From assembly GCF_024436375.1 (NCBI RefSeq), contig NZ_JAFMZM010000004.1:496001-560000 (forward strand): a stretch of 64,000 nt of DNA, in the 5' to 3' direction. The translations under genes were made by a program, and so were the position numbers. This document shows positions 28,998 to 37,843 of this stretch, piece after piece (within the stretch, counting starts at the first letter, position 1; every line of letters begins with the position of its first letter). Under the pieces are notes generated by a model. It did not search any database. It had not been told where the DNA came from and saw only the letters and a program-made list of their open reading frames with translations. This DNA is from Nocardioides astragali. GTDB taxonomy: Bacteria > Actinomycetota > Actinomycetes > Propionibacteriales > Nocardioidaceae.

Positions 28998-31001
28998 GTG
29001 TCCGACATCAAGGTCGCCCGCATCCACGCCGGTCAGCGTGCGGAGACCACGGTCACGACGGGCACCAAGGCCTGGGAGCTCTTCCGCGACGACGCCGACG
29101 TGGTCGCCGCGCGGGTCGGTGCCCCGGGCGAGCAGAGCCTCAAGGACCTGGCCTACGAGCTCCGTGACGGCGACGAGGTCGAGGGGGTGGCCATCGACAG
29201 CCCCGACGGCCGCGACATCCTGCGCCACTCGACCGCGCACGTGATGGCCCAGGCCGTGCAGCAGATCTGGCCCGACGCCAAGCTCGGGATCGGACCGCCC
29301 ATCGAGAACGGCTTCTACTACGACTTCGACGTCGAGACCCCGTTCGTGCCCGAGGACCTGGTGAAGATCGAGTCCGCGATGCGGAAGATCATCAAGGAGA
29401 ACCAGCGCTTCGAGCGCCGCGTCACCACCGATGCCGATGCCCTCGACGAGCTCAAGGACGAGCCCTACAAGCTCGAGCTGATCGGGCTCAAGGGCGGTGC
29501 GGGTGCCGACGACACCGAGGGCGCGGCGGTGGAGGTCGGTGCCGGTGAGCTCACCATCTACGACAACGTCGGCCGCAGCGGCGAGGCCAAGTGGTCCGAC
29601 CTCTGCCGTGGTCCGCACCTGCCGACCACCAAGCGCATCCCTGCCTTCAAGCTGATGCGGAGCGCCGCGGCCTACTGGCGCGGCGACGAGAAGAACAAGC
29701 AGCTCCAGCGCATCTACGGCACCGCGTGGGAGACCAAGGAGGCACTCGAGGAGCACCTCCACCGGATCGAGGAGGCCGAGCGGCGCGACCACCGCAAGCT
29801 CGGCCGCGAGCTCGACCTCTACTCGTTCCCGGACGAGATCGGCTCCGGGCTCCCGGTCTTCCACCCCAAGGGCGGCGTGATCAAGCGCGAGATGGAGGAC
29901 TACGTCCGTCAGCGGCACATCGAGGAGGGGTTCGAGTACGTCGGCACCCCCCACATCGCCAAGGAGGGGCTCTTCTACACCTCCGGGCACCTGCCCTACT
30001 ACGGGGAGGGCATGTTCCCGGCCCTCGACGTGGACGGCATGGACTATCGCCTGAAGGCGATGAACTGCCCCATGCACAACCTCATCTACCGCTCCCGGCA
30101 GCGCTCCTACCGCGAGCTGCCGCTGCGGCTCTTCGAGTTCGGTTCGGTCTACCGCCACGAGAAGTCCGGAGTCGTGCACGGCCTGACCCGGGTCCGCGGA
30201 TTCGCCCAGGACGACTCCCACTCCTACGTCACGCCCGAGCAGGCGCCGAGCGAGATCAAGCACCTCCTCGACTTCTGCCTCGGTCTGTTCCGCGACTTCG
30301 GACTCAACGACTTCTACCTCGAGCTCTCGACCCGCGACGACTCCAAGCCGGACAAGTTCATCGGCTCCGACGAGGACTGGGCGATGGCCACTGAGGTGCT
30401 GCGCCAGGTCTGCGAGGAGTCCGGACTGGAGCTCGTGCCCGACCCCGGTGGTGCCGCCTACTACGGGCCCAAGGTGTCGGTGCAGGCGCGCGACGCGATC
30501 GGTCGTACGTGGCAGATGTCGACCATCCAGTACGACTTCAACCAGCCCTCGACCGACCGCTTCAACCTGGAGTACGTCGCCGCCGACGGCACCCGCCAGC
30601 AGCCGGTGATGATCCACTCCGCCAAGTTCGGCTCGATCGAGCGTTTCATCGGCGTCCTCGTCGAGCACTACGCCGGCGCGTTCCCGCCCTGGCTCGCTCC
30701 CGTGCAGGTGCAGGGGATCCCGATCGCCGAACGCCACAACGACTACCTCTTCGACATCGCCAGGCAGATGAAGTCGCAGGGGCTGCGGGTCGAGGTGGAC
30801 GACTCCGACGACCGGATGCAGAAGAAGATCCGCAACGCGCAGCTGGCCAAGGTCCCGTTCATGATGATCGCCGGCGACAACGACGTGGAGGCCGGTGCCG
30901 TCTCGTTCCGCTACCGCGACGGCCGCCAGGACAACGGCGTACCCCTCGCCGAGGCGATCGAGCGGGTCGCGGCTGCGGTGGCGTCGCGCGAGCAGGTCTG
31001 A
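28998..31001 (+). CDS. thrS: Threonyl-tRNA synthetase
   Basis: 667 residues, class II synthetase with all domains: TGS (about 1-70), editing domain N2 with HSTAH, catalytic core with MNCPMHN and RYRHE-like motif 2 ([13 protein letters not shown]), zinc-site His/Cys positions, and C-terminal anticodon-binding domain. It charges tRNA-Thr. GTG 28998 is chosen because AAGGAG lies six bases upstream and the TGS domain begins there; the longer frame to 28944 is unlikely. It heads a short transcription unit with the next two genes. Confidence 0.97.
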   Translation: MSDIKVARIHAGQRAETTVTTGTKAWELFRDDADVVAARVGAPGEQSLKDLAYELRDGDEVEGVAIDSPDGRDILRHSTAHVMAQAVQQIWPDAKLGIGPPIENGFYYDFDVETPFVPEDLVKIESAMRKIIKENQRFERRVTTDADALDELKDEPYKLELIGLKGGAGADDTEGAAVEVGAGELTIYDNVGRSGEAKWSDLCRGPHLPTTKRIPAFKLMRSAAAYWRGDEKNKQLQRIYGTAWETKEALEEHLHRIEEAERRDHRKLGRELDLYSFPDEIGSGLPVFHPKGGVIKREMEDYVRQRHIEEGFEYVGTPHIAKEGLFYTSGHLPYYGEGMFPALDVDGMDYRLKAMNCPMHNLIYRSRQRSYRELPLRLFEFGSVYRHEKSGVVHGLTRVRGFAQDDSHSYVTPEQAPSEIKHLLDFCLGLFRDFGLNDFYLELSTRDDSKPDKFIGSDEDWAMATEVLRQVCEESGLELVPDPGGAAYYGPKVSVQARDAIGRTWQMSTIQYDFNQPSTDRFNLEYVAADGTRQQPVMIHSAKFGSIERFIGVLVEHYAGAFPPWLAPVQVQGIPIAERHNDYLFDIARQMKSQGLRVEVDDSDDRMQKKIRNAQLAKVPFMMIAGDNDVEAGAVSFRYRDGRQDNGVPLAEAIERVAAAVASREQV

Positions 31002-31008
31002 GCCTGCC

Positions 31009-31335
31009 GTGGAGAGGGCGGGGGACGTCTTCGAGCTGCGGTTCGAGCCGCGGGACCGGCGCGGGTTGCGGCTGCTCGCCGCGACGATCTGGCAGGCGGT
31101 CACGCTGGCCGACACCGTCCCGGGCAACGACGCCGGCGGGGCCGGCGGCACCTACGTCGTGACCCGACGCGCCGACCGCACGGAGCTGGTGCGGGTGGAC
31201 GTCACGCACGAGGAGATCGCCGCGACCCGGGCGCACCTCGAGCGCCAGCTGACCGAGCTGTCCCCTGGGGAGCTCGAGGCAGCCTGGAGCAGCGACGGCG
31301 ACGGCGACGGCGACGCCCACGAAGGACCGCAGTGA
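31009..31335 (+). CDS. Small acidic conserved protein downstream of thrS
   Basis: 108 residues, start GTG 31009, only seven bases after the thrS stop. Sequence such as FELRFEPRDRRGLRLLAATI and RVDVTHEEIAATRAHLERQL suggests a small alpha/beta domain followed by a helix; the tail is Asp/Gly-rich (SSDGDGDGDAHEG). No family is recognised. Its stop overlaps the start of the aminotransferase gene. Confidence 0.65.
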   Translation: MERAGDVFELRFEPRDRRGLRLLAATIWQAVTLADTVPGNDAGGAGGTYVVTRRADRTELVRVDVTHEEIAATRAHLERQLTELSPGELEAAWSSDGDGDGDAHEGPQ

Positions 31336-32492
31336 TGGACACGACGGCCCGACGCCCGATCGTCGACCTGACCGACGCCGAGGCCCGCCTCAAGCTCCCG
31401 TTGAAGTGGGGAGTCCCCGAGGGCGTGATCCCGGCGTGGGTGGCGGAGATGGACTACGCCGTCGACCCGGTGGTGCTCGAGGCCGTGCAGCGGATGCTCG
31501 CCGACGGCATCACGGGCTACCCGATCTTCGGCTGGGACGTCGACCTGGCGGAGTCGTACGCAGGCTGGTCCGAGCGACACTTCGGCTGGGCGCCGGAGCC
31601 GGCCGCCGTGCACCCCGTGGTCGACGTGACCGCCGGGGTACGGGTGGCGATCGACGTGCTCAGCGGTCCGGGCGGAGTGGTCTTCCCGACGCCCGGCTAC
31701 AACGCGCAGCACGGCCTGGCCCAGGTGACCGGTCGCGAGGAGCTCCTGCTGGAGCTGCCGACCTCCGCGGAGCGGGCCGAGATTGACCTCGACCGGCTCG
31801 ACCGGCTTTTCGCCGCCGGCGCGCAGACCCTGCTGCTCACCCAGCCGCACAACCCGTGGGGGCGGGTGTTCTCGCGGGCCGAGCTGGAGGGGATTCGCGA
31901 CGTCGTGGTCCGGCACGGTGCCCGCGTCGTCAGCGACGAGATCCACGCACCGCTGGTGCTTCCCGGCGCCGAGCACGTCTCCTACCTCTCGGTCGAGGGC
32001 ACGCACGACCACGCCGTCGCGGTGGTGGCGGCGTCCAAGGCCTTCAACACCGCCGGCCTGCGATGCGCCCAGCTCGTGGTGCCCGACACGGCGGCACGGA
32101 AGCGGCTGGCGGACCAGCCGATGTCGCGCAACGACTCCTACTCCCCGCTCGGCGTCACGGCCGCACGGGCGGCGTACGACCACGGCGACGGGTGGCTCGC
32201 CTCGCTGGTCGAGCGGCTCGACCAGCAGCGCACCCTGCTCGGCGAGCTGCTGGCCACGCACCTGCCCGAGGTGCGGATGCGTCCGCTCGAGGCGACCTAC
32301 CTCGCGTGGCTGGACGCCTCGGCCTACGGCCACGACGACGCTGCTGCGGTGGCGCTGCAGCGCGGCCGGGTGATGGTGAGCAGCTGTACGTCCTTCGCGC
32401 CGGGCACCACTGGCCAGGTGCGGCTCAACGTCGCCACCTCGCCCGGCCGGTTGACCGAGATCGTCGAGCGGCTGGCGGGGGCCTGGCGGTAG
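31335..32492 (+). CDS. MalY/PatB-type PLP-dependent C-S lyase or aminotransferase
   Basis: 385 residues, fold-type I PLP enzyme. The N-terminus has LKLPLKWGVP and WVAEMDYAV, typical of cystathionine beta-lyases of the MalY/PatB branch. The PLP lysine is in VVAASKAFNTAGL, with QPHNPWGRVF, SDEIHAPL and RLNVATSP as further signatures. It may cleave cystathionine or related thioethers. ATG 31335 and GTG 31332 are both possible; both overlap the upstream stop, with GAAGGA before them. Confidence 0.9.
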   Translation: MDTTARRPIVDLTDAEARLKLPLKWGVPEGVIPAWVAEMDYAVDPVVLEAVQRMLADGITGYPIFGWDVDLAESYAGWSERHFGWAPEPAAVHPVVDVTAGVRVAIDVLSGPGGVVFPTPGYNAQHGLAQVTGREELLLELPTSAERAEIDLDRLDRLFAAGAQTLLLTQPHNPWGRVFSRAELEGIRDVVVRHGARVVSDEIHAPLVLPGAEHVSYLSVEGTHDHAVAVVAASKAFNTAGLRCAQLVVPDTAARKRLADQPMSRNDSYSPLGVTAARAAYDHGDGWLASLVERLDQQRTLLGELLATHLPEVRMRPLEATYLAWLDASAYGHDDAAAVALQRGRVMVSSCTSFAPGTTGQVRLNVATSPGRLTEIVERLAGAWR

Positions 32493-32628
32493 GTCGCCGG
32501 TTTCTGTTCGGTGGCTGGAGAGCGAGCGGTGCGAGCCTCGAACCCCGCCCAGGCGGGACGGCAATCTTGAGGTTTCCTGGACTCGCAGGCGGGGTCGGGT
32601 GTCAGTGGGTTTCCGTAGACTCGAACAC

Positions 32629-34047
32629 ATGATCGAGAGGCTGGAAGCAGTACCCGGGACCGAGGTCGACGACGACCTCACCGCCGCCGGCCTGCTGGCC
32701 TCGATCCGCTCCGCCCGGACGGCCGAGGACGCGGCCGCTGCGCGCCAGCTCGACCTCGCGGCCCGGTGGGCGGACCTGCATCCGCCGGAGTCGATCCACT
32801 CGGCCGCGACGTTCACCAGTGGTCGTGGGATCGGGATGGAGGTCGAGGAGCCCATCGCGGGGGAGGGCTGCCCGACGGTGGCGGAGTTCTGTGTCGCGGA
32901 GCTCGGCACCGTGCTGGGGATCTCGACGGTGTCGGCGAAGCGGCTGATCGGGCATGCCCTGGAGCTGCGGCACCGGCTGCCCCGGTTGTGGACCCTGGTC
33001 CAGTCGGGTCGGGTCGCGCCGTGGCGGGCCCGGTTGGTGGCCGAGGCCACGATCCACGCCACCCCGTCGCTGACTCCTGAGGCGGCCGGGTGGGTCGATG
33101 CCCAGGTCGCGGCCGTGGCCGGGCGCATCGGTCCCGCCCAGCTGGACCGGCTGGTCGCCGAGGCGATCAAACGGCACGAGCTCGCCGCCTACGATCCGGC
33201 GGCGGACCCGGAGGACGGCTACCTGTCGGTGGACCCGCGCCACGTCACGGTTCACGGCGAGGACGTCCACTTCGCCGGCACCGTACGGATCGAGGCGGAG
33301 GTCGACCTGGCCGACGCCCTCGACGTCGACCGGGCACTCGTCCACGGCGCCGAGCTGCGCAAAGCACTCGGCTCCACCGAGTCCCTCGACGTACGCCGCG
33401 CCCAAGCCCTCGGCGACCTCGCCCGCACCCAGACCGCCCTCGACCTGCACTCCCAAGGCCGGGCAGCCACCCCGAGCACACAGGACGGCCTGCCCGCAGC
33501 GCGGGAGGTGGTGCTGCACGCCCACTTCGACGCCCGCTCCGTGGAGGACGGGGACACGGTGTTCGGTCCGACCGGGCGGCTCGAGGAGGGCCAACGGCTC
33601 CTGCTGCTGGAGCAGGTCCGGTCCTGGTGCGGCGACTCCCGGACGAAGGTGACCGTCCAGCCCGTCATCGACCTCAACGCTCACCTCGAAGCGCCCGGCT
33701 ACGAGGTTCCCGACCGGATCCGTGAGCAGATCATTCTCCGAGACACGACCTGCGTGTTCCCGTTCTGCACCCGCCCCGCACGTGGCTGCGACGTCGACCA
33801 TGTCATCGAGTACGACCACGACGCCGAGGCCGAGGGCCGGCCCCAGCCCGGCCCCACCCTGACTCCCAACCTCGGTGCGCTGTGCCGGTTCCACCACCGC
33901 CTCAAGACCCACACCGCCTGGCACTACGACGTCATCGGACCCGGCGAGTTCGAGTGGACCAGCCCCCACGGCCACCGCTACCGCCGCGACCCCACCGGCA
34001 CCACCCCACTCGACCCACTGGTCATCCCGCGACCACAGCGACCATGA
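32629..34047 (+). CDS. DUF222 and HNH endonuclease domain protein (13E12 type)
   Basis: 472 residues. The N-terminal DUF222 part (about 15-320) is followed by an HNH nuclease motif: CVFPFCTRPARGCDVDHVIE, then LCRFHHRLKTH. This architecture is repeated in many actinobacterial genomes and resembles the mycobacterial 13E12 family; a mobile or genome-defence role has been suggested but is not established. ATG 32629 lies seven bases after TAGACT (32616-32621), so it is probably leaderless. Codon use is like its neighbours. Confidence 0.9.
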   Translation: MIERLEAVPGTEVDDDLTAAGLLASIRSARTAEDAAAARQLDLAARWADLHPPESIHSAATFTSGRGIGMEVEEPIAGEGCPTVAEFCVAELGTVLGISTVSAKRLIGHALELRHRLPRLWTLVQSGRVAPWRARLVAEATIHATPSLTPEAAGWVDAQVAAVAGRIGPAQLDRLVAEAIKRHELAAYDPAADPEDGYLSVDPRHVTVHGEDVHFAGTVRIEAEVDLADALDVDRALVHGAELRKALGSTESLDVRRAQALGDLARTQTALDLHSQGRAATPSTQDGLPAAREVVLHAHFDARSVEDGDTVFGPTGRLEEGQRLLLLEQVRSWCGDSRTKVTVQPVIDLNAHLEAPGYEVPDRIREQIILRDTTCVFPFCTRPARGCDVDHVIEYDHDAEAEGRPQPGPTLTPNLGALCRFHHRLKTHTAWHYDVIGPGEFEWTSPHGHRYRRDPTGTTPLDPLVIPRPQRP

Positions 34048-34279
34048 CCCCGCCCCGCACCCCGCCGCTCTACCGAGGGCGGGGCCACACGTCTGTCCAT
34101 GCGCGGCAGTCGGGACGCTGGGCGGCAGGGCGGGCGTGCAGCAGCTCGACTGACCGCACTGGGACACGCACGCCTCGCCGCCTGACGGTCGTCACTCGAG
34201 CCATGGTGGCCGAGAAGCTGACCCTGACGCGGGTCGGCACGCATGAGTCGACCGATCGGCACGCCCTGCTCTCGTGCCC

Positions 34280-34301
34280 AGCCGCTAGACGCGGCTAGCC
34301 T
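34280..34301 (+). promoter_or_regulatory. Inverted repeat next to a -10 box
   Basis: AGCCGC-TAGAC-GCGGCT (34280-34296) directly precedes and touches TAGCCT (34296-34301), which ends six bases before GTG 34308. The 6-bp arms could be an operator covering the promoter. The preceding 34048-34279 holds no recognisable gene. Confidence 0.4.
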
Positions 34302-34307
34302 CAATAG

Positions 34308-34736
34308 GTGGCCGACGTACCTCCGGAGCTGACACAAGACGCGGACGGCCCCGTAGAGCCTCAACTCTGGCATCGGTACGGGATGCAATCCACGATCAGC
34401 AGGGCGGGGCTCGATCCTGCACTGACCTCGGCCCAGAATAAGGCGTTCGAAGACGCCTGGGACGTCCTGGTCGTGCGGGAGGAGTGGCGCGCATGGGTCC
34501 GCGAACACCTCATCCCGCCCTCGCCCAACCTCATCCTCCTGATCAGGCCCGGACTCAACGCCAGACGGCTCCGGAAGACGAAGACCGGTGTATCCATGCA
34601 CCTACCTGCCAGCGAGGTCCACGAGGCAGACGGCTCCGGCGACCTCATCTCGCTCTACCTCGACGTCATCTACGCCATGTACTTGAAATGGGCTCAGACG
34701 AGCGCTTGCCCGCCACCTCCGCGCCTGCCGACCTGA
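34308..34736 (+). CDS. Hypothetical protein, unknown family
   Basis: 142 residues, start GTG 34308, probably leaderless from TAGCCT. Features seen: an acidic N-terminus, an amphipathic block EDAWDVLVVREEWRAWVREH, a hydrophobic strand NLILLIRPG followed by basic ARRLRKTKTG, and a C-terminal helix LYLDVIYAMYLKWAQ. Codon use is less GC-biased than the neighbours, hinting at foreign origin. The gene ends back to back with the convergent GNAT gene, with no spacer. Confidence 0.55.
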   Translation: MADVPPELTQDADGPVEPQLWHRYGMQSTISRAGLDPALTSAQNKAFEDAWDVLVVREEWRAWVREHLIPPSPNLILLIRPGLNARRLRKTKTGVSMHLPASEVHEADGSGDLISLYLDVIYAMYLKWAQTSACPPPPRLPT

Positions 34737-35213
34737 TCAGACCTCCTTGACGTACCTCCGGCACGGCGAGGTCCACGTCCGCCCACCCGCGATCACCTCG
34801 TAGGGCAGCTCGCCGTTGTCGCGCCAGCCGCACTTCTCGTAGAACCGTCGTGCCCGGGCGTTGCCTTCGACCACGGCCAGCCAGGCCTCGGGGTGGCCGG
34901 CCGCCGCGACCTGGCCCTCGGCCTCGGCAAGCAGCTGGGCGGCGACACCGGAGCCGCGAGCGTCGGGTCCCACGAAGAGCTGCTCGACCTCATCGCCCAC
35001 CACCGTCACGAAGCCCATCAGCTCATCCGCCTCGTCGAGCGCCACCGTCGTGTCTGCCACCCGCGTCGGTGTGCGGGCGTGGAAGGCCTCGAGCGTGCGC
35101 AGCGCGGTCAGCCCGTCGGGCACGTGTCCCGCGTGCCCTGCGTGCCAGCCCTCGTGCCACAGGTCGGCGACGGCAGCCATGTCGGCCCCGGTCGCCGGAC
35201 GGATCAAGTTCAT
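34737..35213 (-). CDS. GNAT-family N-acetyltransferase
   Basis: 158 residues. The acetyl-CoA binding loop is in VGPDARGSGVAAQLLAEAE (QxxGxG/A type), with NARARRFYEKCGW as the typical final helix. The substrate is unknown. ATG 35213 has GGGAGG eight bases upstream. Confidence 0.9.
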   Translation of the reverse strand: MNLIRPATGADMAAVADLWHEGWHAGHAGHVPDGLTALRTLEAFHARTPTRVADTTVALDEADELMGFVTVVGDEVEQLFVGPDARGSGVAAQLLAEAEGQVAAAGHPEAWLAVVEGNARARRFYEKCGWRDNGELPYEVIAGGRTWTSPCRRYVKEV

Positions 35214-35330
35214 GGACGCATCCTCCCGTGAACTCCTTGCACCTGAGCCTTGTACGGGCAGACCGACGAGAGGAGATTGGGTCGAGCCGGTGGCGCCACC
35301 GGGGCGTCGCCTCAGAAGGGATGGTGTGCC

Positions 35331-35954
35331 GTGGTGTATGCACGCTCGACGTCGATCCAGGGTGATCCGGGCCGGATGGACGAGGGCATCAGATTCGCGC
35401 GGGAGGAAGTCATGCCGGCCCTGACCGGCATGGAGGGCTGCATCGGCATGTCGATGCTGGTCAATCGCGACACCGGACGCGGCATCGTCACGTCGTCGTG
35501 GATGTCGCAGGACGCGATGCGGGCCACTGACAGCCAGGTGGGTTCGCTCCGAGCCCGCGCTGCCGAGATCATGGGCGGCGAGGTGGACGTCAAGGAATGG
35601 GAGATCGCGGTCATGCACCGCGAGCACGAGGCGCGTGAAGGCTCGTGGTGCCGAGTCACCTGGCTGACGTGTCCTCCTGCCGAGGTCGACTCCACCGTCG
35701 AGTTCTTCCGGGACACGGTGATGACCCGCCTGGAGGAGGCCGAGGGGTTCTGCAGCGCGAGCATGATGGTCGACCGCGAGAGCGGTCAGTGCTGCGGGAC
35801 TGCGCGCTTCGAGAGTCGCGAGTCCCTCGAAGCCACGCGGGAGATGGCCCAACGGATGCGCGACCAGCGCAGCCGTGAGGGCAACGTCCAGTTCGGCGAC
35901 ATCGAGGAGTGCGAGCTCGTGATCGCCCACCTGCGCGTTCCTGAGCTGGTCTGA
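35331..35954 (+). CDS. Duplicated dimeric alpha/beta-barrel (ABM-like) protein
   Basis: 207 residues formed by two tandem repeats of about 95 residues. Each has a start strand, a helix (RMDEGIRFAREEVMPALTGM and VDSTVEFFRDTVMTRLEEAE), then a strand pair with VNRDTGRGIVTSSW or VDRESGQCCGTARF and a second helix. This is the antibiotic-biosynthesis-monooxygenase-like fold fused into one chain. The second repeat is Cys-rich. GTG 35331 is the likely start, with AGAAGG upstream; GTG 35334 is the alternative. Function is unknown. Confidence 0.7.
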   Translation: MVYARSTSIQGDPGRMDEGIRFAREEVMPALTGMEGCIGMSMLVNRDTGRGIVTSSWMSQDAMRATDSQVGSLRARAAEIMGGEVDVKEWEIAVMHREHEAREGSWCRVTWLTCPPAEVDSTVEFFRDTVMTRLEEAEGFCSASMMVDRESGQCCGTARFESRESLEATREMAQRMRDQRSREGNVQFGDIEECELVIAHLRVPELV

Positions 35955-35972
35955 GGGAGCACGAGAGGCGCA

Positions 35973-36006
35973 TGCCGGCGATCGGGCCCGCGCCCGACCG
36001 TCGGCA
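35973..36006. terminator. Bidirectional hairpin between convergent genes
   Basis: TGCCGGCGATCGGG (35973-35986) pairs with CCCGACCGTCGGCA (35993-36006) with one wobble and one mismatch around a six-base loop. It fills the gap between two converging genes. Confidence 0.6.
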
Positions 36007-36016
36007 GTGCGCAGGT

Positions 36017-37132
36017 TCAGCGGCCCTGGAACGCCGTGATCGCCGGGTTCTGGATCACGCCGTCCCTGATCTCGATCGCCCGGCTGATCGTCTCGTCCGC
36101 GTCCCACGCCTCGGGCCCGGACAGCACGGTCCCGATGAAGGGCAGCAGCGCCTCGCTGTTCTCCCAGGTGGCGGAGCTCCAGAGGTAGGACGGGCTGTGG
36201 TCGACCGCGTAGTAGTGGACCCGGTCGGCGACGGTGAACATCGGCTCGTCGAACGTCGTCGGCTTCGCCCACGAGAAGCCCATGCCCTCGTCGCACGAAA
36301 CGTCCACGACCAGGCTGCCCACCCGGAAGTCCGCGAGGTCCTCGGTCCGGAGGTAGGTCAGCGGCGCGGCTGTGTCCTGGAGGGTGCAGTTGACGACAAT
36401 GTCGTTCTCGGCGAGGTACGGCGCCAGCGGCACCCGGCCTTGGTCGGTGATCACCTGGCTCGCGCCCGGGTTGTCGGGGTCGTGGTCGAACTGGCGGATC
36501 CGCACCGAGTGGATGGGCGAGCCCACGGCAGCGACCCCGCGGGTCGTCAGGACTGCGACGTCGCCGACGCCGTGGGCCTTGAGGGCCGTGACCGCGCCGC
36601 GGGCGGTGGCACCGAACCCGATCACGACGGCGCTCAGCCGGCGTCCGTAGTCACCGGTGATGCCGACGAGCTGCATGGCCTGGAGCACCGAGCAGTAGCC
36701 GGCGAGCTCGTTGTTCTTGTGGAAGACGTGGAGGCCGACGTGGCCGTCGGACGTCCAGTGGTTCATCGCCTCGAAGGCGATCAGCGTCAGCTCGCGGTCG
36801 ATCGCCAGCTGGGTCATCTCGGTGTCCTGGACGCAGTGCGGCCACCCCCAGAGGACCTGTCCGGCGTGCATGGCGGCGACGTCCTCGTGCTGGGGCTTCG
36901 GCAGCACCACCACGTCCGAGTCGCGGAGGATCTCGTCGCGTGACGCGAAACCGGCCACGTGCGGGGCCAGGTCGTCGTCGCCGAAGCCGAAGCGTTCGGC
37001 GTACCCGTGCTCGAGCGTCGTCCGCGCGGCGATGCCGGGGCCCAGGCGCGAGAGGTGCTCAGGATGCAGGGGGAGGCGGTGCTCGTTCTCCTTGGCGGAC
37101 GTGCCGATGACGCCGAGGCTGAGCAGGCTCAC
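36017..37132 (-). CDS. N5-(carboxyethyl)ornithine synthase / alanine dehydrogenase-like enzyme
   Basis: 371 residues of the alanine dehydrogenase/PNT superfamily. The N-terminus LGVIGTSAKENEHRLPLHP matches proteins annotated as N5-(carboxyethyl)ornithine synthase, an NADPH-dependent enzyme joining pyruvate and ornithine. The nucleotide fold is at AVVIGFGATARGAVTAL. HKNNELAGYCSVLQA and VDVSCDEGMGF are further family segments. Start GTG 37132 overlaps the stop of the upstream 45-residue gene (GTGA). The exact substrate is uncertain; saccharopine-dehydrogenase-like activity is an alternative. Confidence 0.75.
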   Translation of the reverse strand: MSLLSLGVIGTSAKENEHRLPLHPEHLSRLGPGIAARTTLEHGYAERFGFGDDDLAPHVAGFASRDEILRDSDVVVLPKPQHEDVAAMHAGQVLWGWPHCVQDTEMTQLAIDRELTLIAFEAMNHWTSDGHVGLHVFHKNNELAGYCSVLQAMQLVGITGDYGRRLSAVVIGFGATARGAVTALKAHGVGDVAVLTTRGVAAVGSPIHSVRIRQFDHDPDNPGASQVITDQGRVPLAPYLAENDIVVNCTLQDTAAPLTYLRTEDLADFRVGSLVVDVSCDEGMGFSWAKPTTFDEPMFTVADRVHYYAVDHSPSYLWSSATWENSEALLPFIGTVLSGPEAWDADETISRAIEIRDGVIQNPAITAFQGR

Positions 37133-37266
37133 TTCTTCTTCGGGGGCATCAGGGGCTCGGCGATGCCGCTCTTCCCGGCCGCCTTGGCGTGCTTGTCGGC
37201 ACGCTTCTCCTTGATGGACTTGCCGGACTTCTTGGACATGCCTTGCCGCGGCGATTTGTCGCTCAT
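37129..37266 (-). CDS. Small Lys-rich protein coupled to the opine-type dehydrogenase gene
   Basis: 45 residues, very basic: MSKKSGKSIKEKRADKHAKAA in the middle and MPPKKK at the end. GGGAG precedes ATG 37266 by five bases, and its stop overlaps the next gene by four bases, so it is very likely translated. Similar short SKKSGKS-KEKR proteins occur widely in actinobacteria; nucleic-acid or ribosome binding is a guess. A shorter start at the internal MSKKSG is possible. Confidence 0.75.
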   Translation of the reverse strand: MSDKSPRQGMSKKSGKSIKEKRADKHAKAAGKSGIAEPLMPPKKK

Positions 37267-37336
37267 CGGGGCTCCCTGGTCGGAAGCCTGGATGGCTCCG
37301 TGCGGCCACAGTACGCCCAACCCTAGGATCGCCCGC

Positions 37337-37843
37337 ATGAGCGAGGAGAGCCCCGACGGACTCGAGCGCATCTGGACGCCGCACCGGATGGCCTACGTCC
37401 GCACCGCCGTCCAGGACGAGGGTTGCCCGTTCTGCGCGATCCCGGGCCACCCCGACGAGGAGTCGCTCGTCGTCGCGCGGGGGGAGGCGACGTACGCCGT
37501 CCTCAACCTGCACCCCTACAACCCGGGCCACCTGATGGTGCTGCCCTACCGTCACGTCGCGGACCTCACCGACCTCACCGAGCAGGAGGCGACGGAGCTG
37601 ATGACGATGACGCAGCGGGCGCTGCGCACCATCCGCGCCGTCAGCCGTCCGCACTCCTTCAACGTCGGGCTCAACCTGGGCACGTCAGCCGGCGGGTCGC
37701 TCGCCGACCACCTCCACCAGCACGTCGTGCCCCGCTGGACGGGCGACGCCAACTTCATCACGGTCGTCGGCGGTACGAAGATGCTGCCGCAGCTCCTCGC
37801 CGAGACCCGCGGCCTGCTGGCCGAGGCCTGGCTGCGCGCGTGA
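37337..37843 (+). CDS. HIT-family hydrolase/phosphorylase (Rv2613c-like)
   Basis: 168 residues. Histidine triad HLHQHVVPR, a Cys pair CPFC near residue 32, and N-terminal RIWTPHRMAYV, as in mycobacterial Rv2613c, an Ap4A phosphorylase. It should split dinucleoside polyphosphates. ATG 37337 lies seven bases after TAGGAT, so it is leaderless. As in mycobacteria it sits between thrS and the phosphatidylinositol synthase gene, although here several other genes separate it from thrS. Confidence 0.92.
   Translation: MSEESPDGLERIWTPHRMAYVRTAVQDEGCPFCAIPGHPDEESLVVARGEATYAVLNLHPYNPGHLMVLPYRHVADLTDLTEQEATELMTMTQRALRTIRAVSRPHSFNVGLNLGTSAGGSLADHLHQHVVPRWTGDANFITVVGGTKMLPQLLAETRGLLAEAWLRA

Noticed and set aside
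28983-31151. A 722-residue open frame antisense to thrS
   Set aside because: Codon-bias shadow; thrS is unmistakable on the other strand.
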